NCBI RefSeq assembly: GCF_018127785.1
Contig: NZ_CP072389.1
Span: forward strand, 992,001-1,056,000
Direction: 5' to 3'
From: Prevotella scopos JCM 17725
GTDB taxonomy: Bacteria; Bacteroidota; Bacteroidia; Bacteroidales; Bacteroidaceae
DNA: 64,000 nucleotides
This document shows, one piece after another, positions 46,088 to 53,625 of this stretch. The translations under genes were made by a program, and so were the position numbers. Each line of letters begins with the position of its first letter. The stretch's first letter is position 1. The notes below the pieces were generated by a model. The model saw nothing but the letters and a program-made list of their open reading frames with translations. It searched no databases and was not told where the DNA came from.

Positions 46088-46484
46088 CACCAACCTACAA
46101 AAAGTAAATATCGGAAATAGTGTTAAGACTATAGGAGAATTCGCATTTAACAAATGTACCAATATAACACAGATTTCAAGTGAGGCAGTCGTACCTCCAA
46201 CCTGTGAATCAGGTGTTTTTTTCTACATAAATACATCTAAATGTAAACTTATTGTTCCTAATAATAGTCTTGACGCATATAAACAAGCATACCAATGGGA
46301 AGACTTTCTCTTAATAGAGGGTAGTACTACTGGCATTACAAACACTGTTTATAATAAAGCAGGACTTGCCGATGTCTATACAATAGATGGTGCAAAACGG
46401 CTAAGTAAAGCAAGCACTGACGAAATTAATGCTTTGCCTAAGGGTGTTTATATTATCAATGGTAAAAAGATAATCATTAAATAA
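46088..46484 (+). pseudogene. BspA-like leucine-rich-repeat surface protein, 3' part
   Basis: This frame has no start codon and continues the interrupted gene: TNLQKVNIGNSVKTIGEFAFNKC is one more LRR unit. It is followed by the domain-closing segment with VVPPTCE and VPNNSLDAYKQAYQWEDF, usual after BspA repeats, and a C-terminal tail LPKGVYIINGKKIIIK, a common end of Prevotella surface proteins and possibly an export signal. An in-frame stop lies at 46056-46058 inside the element. Joined with 34850-35652 it makes exactly 400 codons including the stop. Confidence 0.88.
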
Positions 46485-46685
46485 CAGACACATCGGTTTT
46501 CCTAAGCCACACTATATATTTTTACCTGTTGTATGTTTATCTGACAAAAAAATAAGAATAGGAATAGAAACTTACAAGGAAAACTTCGATGGCTTATACA
46601 GAAAACCTTATTACTATACAGCAGCAAGTGAGCAATCATTTGCTGCTTTTTCATTTACTTTCTTACAAATATCAACGCAAAGAGT

Positions 46686-46803
46686 TATATTTGCAAAACG
46701 AAAAGGAGAGTAATATATGATTAAAATCAAAGAAAAAACAAGAGAAGAACTTATCGCTGATTTCAAGTGCGCCATTGAGCGGAAACGAGAATTTGAAGAG
46801 TAA
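46686..46803 (+). pseudogene. 28-codon ORF with strong promoter and ribosome site, probably a gene remnant
   Basis: TATATTTG at 46686-46693 and AAAGGAGA before an ATG at 46717 give unusually good expression signals. The peptide MIKIKEKTREELIADFKCAI ends after 28 residues (stop 46801-46803). The opening resembles small Bacteroidales proteins of 60-80 residues, so a truncated gene is likely; a real micropeptide is possible. The surrounding 46485-47348 stretch has no other gene. Confidence 0.4.
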
Positions 46804-46880
46804 GCCCCTAATGCCTACCATATTCGGATTAAATTTATCAGACATCATCTGTCAAGGACTTTGGACTTTCAGAAAGTAAG

Positions 46881-46918
46881 GCTCTATAACGAATCGTGTG
46901 GGTAATTCGTCATAGAGC
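46881..46918. repeat. Inverted repeat with 14 bp arms
   Basis: GCTCTATAACGAAT pairs with ATTCGTCATAGAGC with one mismatch around 10 nt. No T-run follows, so a plain terminator is less likely. Confidence 0.6.
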
Positions 46919-47041
46919 ATAAAATATTGTTGAAAGGTATAGCCTCCAACGAAACACAACTCCAAATTGACCTTCGTTTTAATACGCTTAACGCACATTA
47001 AATCCCTACCCTTCCATATACAGCGATGGTGTTAATCCTCC

Positions 47042-47100
47042 GCACATGTGGTGCATACCATCCGCACCACATGTGCTAAGCACCCGCACCACTCGTGCGG
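47042..47100. repeat. Two adjacent REP-like hairpins
   Basis: GCACATGTGGTGC and GCACCACATGTGC form a perfect 13 bp stem with an 8 nt loop (47042-47075); CCGCAC/GTGCGG forms a second one (47084-47100). A 20 bp piece of this (GTGCTAAGCACCCGCACCAC, 47073-47092) returns exactly at 53441-53460. This suggests a dispersed palindromic repeat family. Confidence 0.7.
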
Positions 47101-47272
47101 AATATCAATACACAACCCACACGATGCGTTATAGAACCTAATAAAACACAAGACAAAGCTGTCAGAGCAAAAACAAGAAAACATCACTGATATCAAACAA
47201 CTTATAAACAAGAGGAAAACTATAAGAAAGAATAAAATCAAAACTACTGAGAGTTTCCTCCTTTTTTATATA

Positions 47273-47280
47273 TATCTTTG
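47273..47280 (+). promoter_or_regulatory. -7 box of the following lipoprotein gene
   Basis: TATCTTTG, ~70 bp before the ATG at 47349. Confidence 0.55.
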
Positions 47281-47348
47281 CACAGAAGAAAAGATAAGAA
47301 AACAGGGAACAATATTTATCATTAATAAAACTTTCAAACATTAATCAC

Positions 47349-48311
47349 ATGAAACAAATCATATATCTATTCTTATCAGGAATTGTCCTATTGACAGCTT
47401 GTCAGAACACTCCTTCTAAGCAAACAGATAAAGATGTTCAAAACATCAATAGTGCAAAGCAAGAAACAAATATCGATAGCATCCAACAAAAGGCTAAGGT
47501 TGATAGCGTTAAGCAAATCCTTGCAAAAACGACTGATCCCTTGAAGCGCATCAAGCTTCATCAGCAAATAATTGACATCCAATTTAAGAGTGCATCGCCA
47601 GAGGAGCGTTGTCGAATCTTTGATGAGTTTAGTACGGAAGTGCAAAAAGAGTTGAATAAGGTCAATGACCGTGAGAGTCATTTCCTTGAGCACTATTACG
47701 AGTATAAAATAGACAGCATGGGCAATGAAATAGTGCCACACGATTCCATCAAAAAGAAGGAGCTATTCTATAAGAACGCAGGGATGGAAATAGTAGATTT
47801 AGGAGAAGGAATCGTGGAAATGAACCTTCAGACCAAAACATACATTAAGTATGTCAAACTATTGCCTAAGTACTATCAAGACTACTGGTACCTGATAAAG
47901 GATGCAGAGAATATTGCCCCAGATGCAGCCCTCGTAATATCGTGGCGAGAGTTGGGTAACCTGCTTGCTCGACACGAAGCTTACGTAAAAACATATCCAA
48001 CAAAGAAAGAATTTTTCTGTAGACTACAAGATGACTATATATTCCTTCAGTCTGCCTATTTGTTTGGCGTAGACAATACTCCTGTGTATTATGAAAACAT
48101 AGACCAAGAAGTTAAAGAAGAGTGGAAACGATTCATGAAGGCTTACCCAGATAGTCCGACAGTACCTTTTATCAAAGACATGCTTCGGATAAAGAGTCAT
48201 GAGGATAGGGATGCTATTAGGCAAAAGCTAACAAAGTTTCAAGAGAACTCAGACTATCCTTTGCTTAAATCCTGTCCAGGCAAAATCAGAACCTATTCTG
48301 AGGAGTTTTAA
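47349..48311 (+). CDS. Hypothetical lipoprotein
   Basis: A 320-residue protein with signal peptide and lipobox LTAC (Cys18), then a Gln/Lys/Ser-rich linker to about residue 60 and a mostly helical body with many Tyr and Glu residues (for example KYVKLLPKYYQDYWYLI near 178). No catalytic pattern is visible. I do not recognise the family; it is likely an outer-membrane-attached helical protein. It has its own promoter and no close partner gene. Confidence 0.6.
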   Translation: MKQIIYLFLSGIVLLTACQNTPSKQTDKDVQNINSAKQETNIDSIQQKAKVDSVKQILAKTTDPLKRIKLHQQIIDIQFKSASPEERCRIFDEFSTEVQKELNKVNDRESHFLEHYYEYKIDSMGNEIVPHDSIKKKELFYKNAGMEIVDLGEGIVEMNLQTKTYIKYVKLLPKYYQDYWYLIKDAENIAPDAALVISWRELGNLLARHEAYVKTYPTKKEFFCRLQDDYIFLQSAYLFGVDNTPVYYENIDQEVKEEWKRFMKAYPDSPTVPFIKDMLRIKSHEDRDAIRQKLTKFQENSDYPLLKSCPGKIRTYSEEF

Positions 48312-48396
48312 CAGAAGATAAAGGCACTAAACATGTAGTCTGAGTTATCAACTCACATTTACAAAGATTGTTATAAGGCTTTTGTAATTAAATTGA

Positions 48397-48463
48397 TTTT
48401 AACCCTATTCAGTCAATAGAAATATCGTTTCTAACAATATCTAATGACTGATTTGGGTTAAAA
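48397..48463. promoter_or_regulatory. Long inverted repeat upstream of galM
   Basis: TTTTAACCC (48397-48405) and AGTCA (48411-48415) are matched in inverse order by TGACT (48445-48449) and GGGTTAAAA (48455-48463), with equal 5 bp spacers. It lies ~55 bp upstream of the galM promoter. The arm ATTTGGGTTAAAAC also occurs at 22295-22308, so a dispersed repeat is as likely as an operator. Confidence 0.55.
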
Positions 48464-48518
48464 CCTTATTATGTTAATTGTTTTTAACACACTATACACC
48501 ATTATTTTCAAAGTTAAG

Positions 48519-48550
48519 TTTGCTGTTATCGTTTATTTTTATTTACTTTG
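48519..48550 (+). promoter_or_regulatory. Promoter of the galactose operon
   Basis: TTTG at 48519-48522 and TTACTTTG at 48543-48550, 20 bp apart; the -7 box departs from TAnnTTTG at one position. Confidence 0.6.
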
Positions 48551-48584
48551 CAAGTCTTGTTATAGTAACTAAAAACAGAACATC

Positions 48585-49676
48585 ATGGTAAAAGCCGAAG
48601 AGCCACACTATGCGTGTGGGTTGAAGAAAGAAGACTTCCAAACTACGATAGATGGTAAGAAAACCGATCTTTATGTACTTAGAAATGCCAAGGGCAATGA
48701 GGTTGCAATCACTAATTATGGTGGTGCTATTGTTGCTATCATGGTTCCTGATAAAGACGGAAACTTGGCAAATATCATTCAAGGACATGATAATATACAA
48801 GAGGTAATCAGTTCACCTGAGCCTTACCTTTCAACCCTTATTGGTCGTTATGGCAATCGTATTGCCAAAGGACGCTTCCAGTTGAACGGAAAGGAATATA
48901 AACTCGCTATTAACAATGGTCCTAACTCTTTACATGGAGGTAAGGAAGGCTTCAATGCAAAAGTATGGGATGCAGTACGGGTTAACGACCATGCTGTTGT
49001 TTTGAAATACACATCATCTTATGGTGAAGAAGGTTATACTGGCGAAGTTGAAGTTTGGGTAGCCTATTCATTCTCTGATGATGACGAACTCATCATCAAA
49101 TATTCTGCAAAGACAAATAAGAAGACAATCATCAATCTTACCAGTCATGGATTCTTCTCATTGGCAGGTATTGCCAATCCAACCCCAACGATTGACGATT
49201 TAGAGTGTGAGATCAATGCCGACTTCTACATCCCTATTGATGAGACATCAATTCCAACAGGTGAGATTTTGAAAGTCGCTGGCACCCCATTTGACTTCCG
49301 TAAGCCTAAGAAGGTAGGTCAAGAGATTGATGCTGACCATGAACAGATTAAGCATGGTGCGGGTTATGACCACTGCTTCGTGTTGAACAAGAAGGAAGAA
49401 GGCGAACTCTCATTCGCCGCACGCATCAAGGAGCCAAACAGTGGCAGAACGATGGAAGTATATACCACAGAGCCAGGTGTGCAGGTATATACCCACAACT
49501 GGGCGGACGGTTACAAGGGTCAGCATGGTGCAACCTTCCCACGTCGCAGTGCCATCTGCTTCGAAGCACAGCACTTCCCTGATAGTCCAAACCATCCTTA
49601 CTTCCCTTCAGTCATTCTGGAGCCATGTAAGGAATATACACAGAAGACCATTTATAAGTTCGGTGTAGAGAAATAA
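48585..49676 (+). CDS. galM: Galactose mutarotase (aldose 1-epimerase)
   Basis: A 363-residue enzyme that interconverts alpha and beta anomers of galactose so that galactokinase can use it. Family landmarks: LIGRYGNRIAKGRF (about 84-97), NSLHGGKEGF near 114 with the first active-site His, NLTSHGFFSL near 184 with the second, and FEAQHFPDSPNHPYFPS near 330 with the catalytic Glu. There is no signal peptide, so it works in the cytoplasm. It is first in a galM-transporter-galK order known from Bacteroides. Confidence 0.93.
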   Translation: MVKAEEPHYACGLKKEDFQTTIDGKKTDLYVLRNAKGNEVAITNYGGAIVAIMVPDKDGNLANIIQGHDNIQEVISSPEPYLSTLIGRYGNRIAKGRFQLNGKEYKLAINNGPNSLHGGKEGFNAKVWDAVRVNDHAVVLKYTSSYGEEGYTGEVEVWVAYSFSDDDELIIKYSAKTNKKTIINLTSHGFFSLAGIANPTPTIDDLECEINADFYIPIDETSIPTGEILKVAGTPFDFRKPKKVGQEIDADHEQIKHGAGYDHCFVLNKKEEGELSFAARIKEPNSGRTMEVYTTEPGVQVYTHNWADGYKGQHGATFPRRSAICFEAQHFPDSPNHPYFPSVILEPCKEYTQKTIYKFGVEK

Positions 49677-49721
49677 CGACTACGGCTAATAAGAATAATA
49701 AATAAAAACTGAAATACAACA

Positions 49722-51005
49722 ATGGAAAATCAAACTAACAAGAAAGGAACCTTGGTAGCAATCATCACCATGATGTTCCTATTTGCGATGATCTCATTTG
49801 TCACCAATATGGCTGCCCCATTCGGTACAATCTGGAAGCAGCACTATGAGTGGGCAGGTATGATGGGTAACATGATGAACTTTGCAGCTTACCTCTTCAT
49901 GGGTATTCCTGCAGGTATGATGATTACAAAGTATGGTTACAAGAAGACTGCTCTTGTTGCTTTGGCACTTGGTTTCGTCGGCATTGCCATCCAATATGGT
50001 TCAAGTAGAATGGATGGAAACGAAATCAGCACATACGCAGTTTATCTGCTTGGTGCCTTCGTTTGTGGTTTCTGTGTTTGTATCTTGAATACCGTAGTAA
50101 ACCCAATGTTGAACCTTCTTGGTGGTGGTGGTAATCGTGGTAACCAACTTATTCAGACAGGTGCATCATTAAACTCACTTGCAGCAACACTGACTCCGAT
50201 GATTGCAGGTTCAATGATTGGAGAGATTACTAAGAGCACATCTCTCAAGGTTGTAACTCCATTGTTGTTGATTGCATTAGTTATCTTTGCAGCATCATTC
50301 GTTATCGTTTGGTTTACACAGCTAACTGAGCCAGAGACAGAGAAGTCTGACGTTGTAGGTGGTATCAGGGGTGCCTTGGGTTATCGCCAGTTGGTACTTG
50401 GTATCATTGCCATCTTCTTCTACGTAGGTATTGAAGTGGGTATTCCAGGACAGCTTTTGTTCTACCTTAGTGAGCCAGTTGCAGAAGGTGGCGTACTCGG
50501 TAGCGCAGCTATTGCAGGTCTTATCGCAGGTGTCTATTGGTTGTTGATGCTCGTTGGTCGCTTCGTTAGTGCCTTCATCAGTGGTAAGGTCTCTTCACGC
50601 ACACAGCTTACTGTAACAACTGTTTTGGCTCTTGTGCTTCTGATTGTGGCTATCTTTATGCCAGAAACAGACAAGATGAGCCTTACAATTCCTAACATTG
50701 CAGAGAGCACATGGATTCAGGCAGAGGTTCCTGCAAAGGTGTTGCTAATTATCCTTTGCGGTATCTGTACATCAGTAATGTGGGGTGTTATCTTCAACCT
50801 CGCAACTGAGGGACTTGGTAAATATACAGCTACAGCGTCAGGTCTGTTCATGACCATGGTTGTGGGTGGTGGTGTAATGCCATTGATTCAGAACCTCATG
50901 GCAACCAAGGTTGGCGACATCCAGAGCTACTGGTTGATTGTAGCAATGCTCGCTTACATGCTCTTCTATGCGTTGATTGGCTCACACCCTTCAAAGAAGG
51001 CTTAA
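49722..51005 (+). CDS. MFS sugar transporter (glucose/galactose type)
   Basis: A 427-residue protein with twelve membrane spans. It matches the fucose/glucose/galactose permease branch: an N-terminal FVTNMAAPFGTIWKQHY, then NMMNFAAYLFMGIPAGMMITKYGYKK with the usual cytoplasmic loop, and NTVVNPMLNLLGG near 125. The substrate is inferred from its position between galM and galK; proton-coupled uptake is typical of this group. The 45 bp gap to galM and 94 bp to galK fit one operon. Confidence 0.88.
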   Translation: MENQTNKKGTLVAIITMMFLFAMISFVTNMAAPFGTIWKQHYEWAGMMGNMMNFAAYLFMGIPAGMMITKYGYKKTALVALALGFVGIAIQYGSSRMDGNEISTYAVYLLGAFVCGFCVCILNTVVNPMLNLLGGGGNRGNQLIQTGASLNSLAATLTPMIAGSMIGEITKSTSLKVVTPLLLIALVIFAASFVIVWFTQLTEPETEKSDVVGGIRGALGYRQLVLGIIAIFFYVGIEVGIPGQLLFYLSEPVAEGGVLGSAAIAGLIAGVYWLLMLVGRFVSAFISGKVSSRTQLTVTTVLALVLLIVAIFMPETDKMSLTIPNIAESTWIQAEVPAKVLLIILCGICTSVMWGVIFNLATEGLGKYTATASGLFMTMVVGGGVMPLIQNLMATKVGDIQSYWLIVAMLAYMLFYALIGSHPSKKA

Positions 51006-51099
51006 ATGGTATCCTCATAATGGCAGGCTTTATGCTTGCCATTAAATTAAAATAACACCTTATATATATACTAACAATCATATTTAAAGAATTACTAAC

Positions 51100-52260
51100 A
51101 TGGACATTGAATTTGTAAGAAGTCGTTTTATTAAGCACTTCGATGGCAAGACAGGAAACATTTATTTCTCACCAGGACGTATCAATCTCATTGGTGAGCA
51201 TACCGATTATAATGGTGGTTTCGTATTCCCAGGTGCAGTTGACAAGGGCATCATGGCGGAGGTTCGTCCTAACGGCACAAACACAGTAATGTGCTACTCA
51301 ATCGACCTCAAGGACCGTGTAGAATTTAAGGTTGACGACCCAGAGGGTCCACGCGCCACATGGGCACGATTCATCTATGGTATGGTTCAGGAGTTTAAGG
51401 CGCTCGGCGTTGACGTAAAGGGATTCAACATTGCCTTTGCAGGTGACGTTCCTCTCGGTGCAGGTATGAGTTCTTCTGCTGCTATGGAAAGTTGCTTCGG
51501 ATGTGCATTGAACGACTTGTTCGCTGATAATAAGATTTCAAAGTGGGACATCGTCCTCGCAGGTCAGGCTACAGAACACAAGTATATCGGTGTGAACTGT
51601 GGTATCATGGACCAGTTTGCAAGCGTCTTCGGTCAAGAAGGCAAGCTGATGCGCCTCGACTGCCGTAGCCGTGAATTTGAGTACTTCCCATTCGATCCAA
51701 AGGGTTACAAGCTTGTTCTTGTAAACTCTAAGGTTAAACATGAACTCGTTGGTAGCCCATATAACGATCGTCGCAAGAGTTGTGAGAATGTTGTAGCTGC
51801 TATCGCTGAGCAGTTCCCAGAGAAGAAGTACGAGACATTGCGTGATGCTAATTGGGATGAGTTAGAGGCTGTCAAAGATAAGGTAAGTGCAGAGGACTAC
51901 AAGCGTGCACACTTCGTTCTTGGTGAGAAGGAGCGTGTCCTCGCTGTGTGTGATGCACTCAACGCAGGCGACTACGAGACAGTTGGCCAGAAGATGTACG
52001 AGACACATCACGGACTCAGCAAGGAGTATGAGGTTAGCTGCGAAGAGCTTGACTTCCTCAACGATGTTGCTAAGGAGGATGGCGTGACAGGTTCGCGCAT
52101 CATGGGTGGTGGCTTCGGTGGCTGTACCATCAACCTCGTTAAGGACGAGTTGTACGACAAGTTCATTGCTGACGTGACAGAGAAGTTTAATGCCAAGTAT
52201 GGCCATGCGCCTGAGGTTTATCCTGTTGTCATCAGCGATGGCTCTCACAAGGTTTGCTAA
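51100..52260 (+). CDS. galK: Galactokinase
   Basis: A 386-residue GHMP kinase that makes galactose 1-phosphate from galactose and ATP. All three family motifs are visible: the galactokinase signature GRINLIGEHTDYNGGFVFPG (about 27-46), the ATP loop PLGAGMSSSAAMES (about 122-135) and the C-terminal GGGFGGCTINLV near 343. The Asp of the active site lies in NCGIMDQFAS near 170. Length is normal. The Leloir partners galT and galE are not in the window. Confidence 0.95.
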   Translation: MDIEFVRSRFIKHFDGKTGNIYFSPGRINLIGEHTDYNGGFVFPGAVDKGIMAEVRPNGTNTVMCYSIDLKDRVEFKVDDPEGPRATWARFIYGMVQEFKALGVDVKGFNIAFAGDVPLGAGMSSSAAMESCFGCALNDLFADNKISKWDIVLAGQATEHKYIGVNCGIMDQFASVFGQEGKLMRLDCRSREFEYFPFDPKGYKLVLVNSKVKHELVGSPYNDRRKSCENVVAAIAEQFPEKKYETLRDANWDELEAVKDKVSAEDYKRAHFVLGEKERVLAVCDALNAGDYETVGQKMYETHHGLSKEYEVSCEELDFLNDVAKEDGVTGSRIMGGGFGGCTINLVKDELYDKFIADVTEKFNAKYGHAPEVYPVVISDGSHKVC

Positions 52261-52319
52261 GAATATAACGGCATCTGACAAGGTGCATCTTTCTATTTAG
52301 AAAGTATGATATTGGTAGA

Positions 52320-52350
52320 GGGCTGGATTCTTCAATAGAGATTCAGCCCT
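52320..52350 (+). terminator. Probable terminator after galK
   Basis: GGGCTG-GAT pairs with ATTCAGCCC around ~11 nt, but only a short T stretch follows. The rest of the gap to the regulator gene shows no clear promoter. Confidence 0.5.
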
Positions 52351-52455
52351 TATCAAAAAAGAAATACATAAAGGATATTTAGATTAAGTTACCTAACAAA
52401 AAGAATACTACAGCAAAACCAAAACAATCAAGATTTTACATCTCTAATCAAAATC

Positions 52456-53130
52456 ATGAACATGAATACATACTACAAAGGGGAACCCAAACACCTAGTC
52501 TCAGTTGACTGCATCGTCTTGGGTTTTGAAAACAAGAAATTGCAATTACTCGTCGGTAAGCGTAAAGTTGAACCATACAGCGGTAAGTTATCACTCTATG
52601 GCGGATTTGTAAGAGAAGACGAGAGTTTGAAAGAAGCAGCGAACAGAGTATTGTTTCAATGTACAGGCATCAATGACATTTACATGCGCCAGGTAGGTGC
52701 TTTCGGTGAAACCGATCGTGACCCTGGTGACCGTGTCATCTCAATTGCTTATTGTGCCCTCATCAACGTCTCTGATTACGATCAGAAGTTGTTAGAAGAA
52801 AACGACTTGCAATGGGTTGACATCAATGAGCTGCCTGAATTATATGGTGACCATATTGAGATGGTACAGATAGCACTGGCACAACTCCGTAAGCTCATCA
52901 ACAAGGACCCACTCGGTTTCAATCTTCTTCCAGAGCTCTTCACACTCACCCAGCTTCAGAATGTTCATGAAGCCATCTTAGGTGTTGAGATTGATAAGCG
53001 TAACTTCCGTAAACGCATCAAACAAATCGATTTCATAGAGAAGACAGAGCTTATTGATAAGATTACGAGTAAACGTGGTGCAGCATTATATCGCATCAAC
53101 AAAGAAATATACAACGAGGCCTCACTCTAA
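52456..53130 (+). CDS. NUDIX-domain transcriptional regulator, AraR/NrtR-like
   Basis: A 224-residue protein. The first ~140 residues are a NUDIX fold, but the NUDIX box GGFVREDESLKEAANRVLFQ lacks the paired catalytic Glu residues (R-V-L-F-Q-C where REUxEE is expected). The C-terminal ~80 residues, LTQLQNVHEAILGVEIDKRNFRKRI, form the winged helix of NrtR/AraR-type regulators. In Bacteroides an AraR of this kind controls arabinose genes in a cluster that also contains galM, galK, tkt and rpiB. Here no araBAD is present, so it may sense another pentose or galactose derivative. An ATG two codons later (52462) is an alternative start. Confidence 0.85.
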   Translation: MNMNTYYKGEPKHLVSVDCIVLGFENKKLQLLVGKRKVEPYSGKLSLYGGFVREDESLKEAANRVLFQCTGINDIYMRQVGAFGETDRDPGDRVISIAYCALINVSDYDQKLLEENDLQWVDINELPELYGDHIEMVQIALAQLRKLINKDPLGFNLLPELFTLTQLQNVHEAILGVEIDKRNFRKRIKQIDFIEKTELIDKITSKRGAALYRINKEIYNEASL

Positions 53131-53179
53131 CGTTGACGAGTAAGGCTAACATCGTAAGAATCTAAGATTACAATTACTG

Positions 53180-53235
53180 AAGAGGGTATATCGAATGTAA
53201 AACGTCATAACGAACATTCTGATATATCCTCTCTT
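53180..53235 (+). terminator. Terminator after the NUDIX regulator
   Basis: AGAGG, TATATC and AATGT are matched in inverse order by ACATT, GATATA and CCTCT, followed by a T-run. It is an imperfect but long stem. Confidence 0.65.
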
Positions 53236-53440
53236 TTTATATGGCTCTTTACAGCCCTAGGGTGAAGGGTGTTGGGACAAACGAGAGGACCTCACCTTTT
53301 GGCTCACCTTCTTGATACATCATATTGTCAGACAGGTCACACGGAAGAACGGAAGACACGGAGGTCCACCAAAATTTTTCAAATCCTACTTTATTATCCC
53401 CTGCCATATAACGCATCCATCATCACGAAACCGCTGTTTC

Positions 53441-53467
53441 GTGCTAAGCACCCGCACCACATGTGCG
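53441..53467. repeat. REP-like repeat, second copy
   Basis: GTGCTAAGCACCCGCACCAC followed by ATGTGCG repeats the sequence at 47073-47092. The surrounding 53236-53566 region holds no convincing gene. Confidence 0.65.
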
Positions 53468-53566
53468 AGCCATCAACACGACAGCACTCAACAACCGAAC
53501 AAAACCATACAAGCCCATCGCACTCATTATTTTTGGGTAAATTAATCAAAATAGTAAGTTCAATAT

Positions 53567-53597
53567 TTTGATGTATGCATATTTATCTTTATATTTG
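53567..53597 (+). promoter_or_regulatory. Promoter of transketolase
   Basis: TTTG at 53567-53570 and TATATTTG at 53590-53597 with a 19 bp spacer. Confidence 0.7.
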
Positions 53598-53625
53598 CAT
53601 TATAATTTAAAAATCCTATCTATTT

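Noticed and set aside
52456..53130. Active NUDIX hydrolase
   Set aside because: The NUDIX box lacks its catalytic Glu pair and a winged helix follows, which fits a regulator.
53269..53571. 100-codon ORF before transketolase
   Set aside because: It crosses a REP-like repeat and the promoter region, and its composition is not protein-like.
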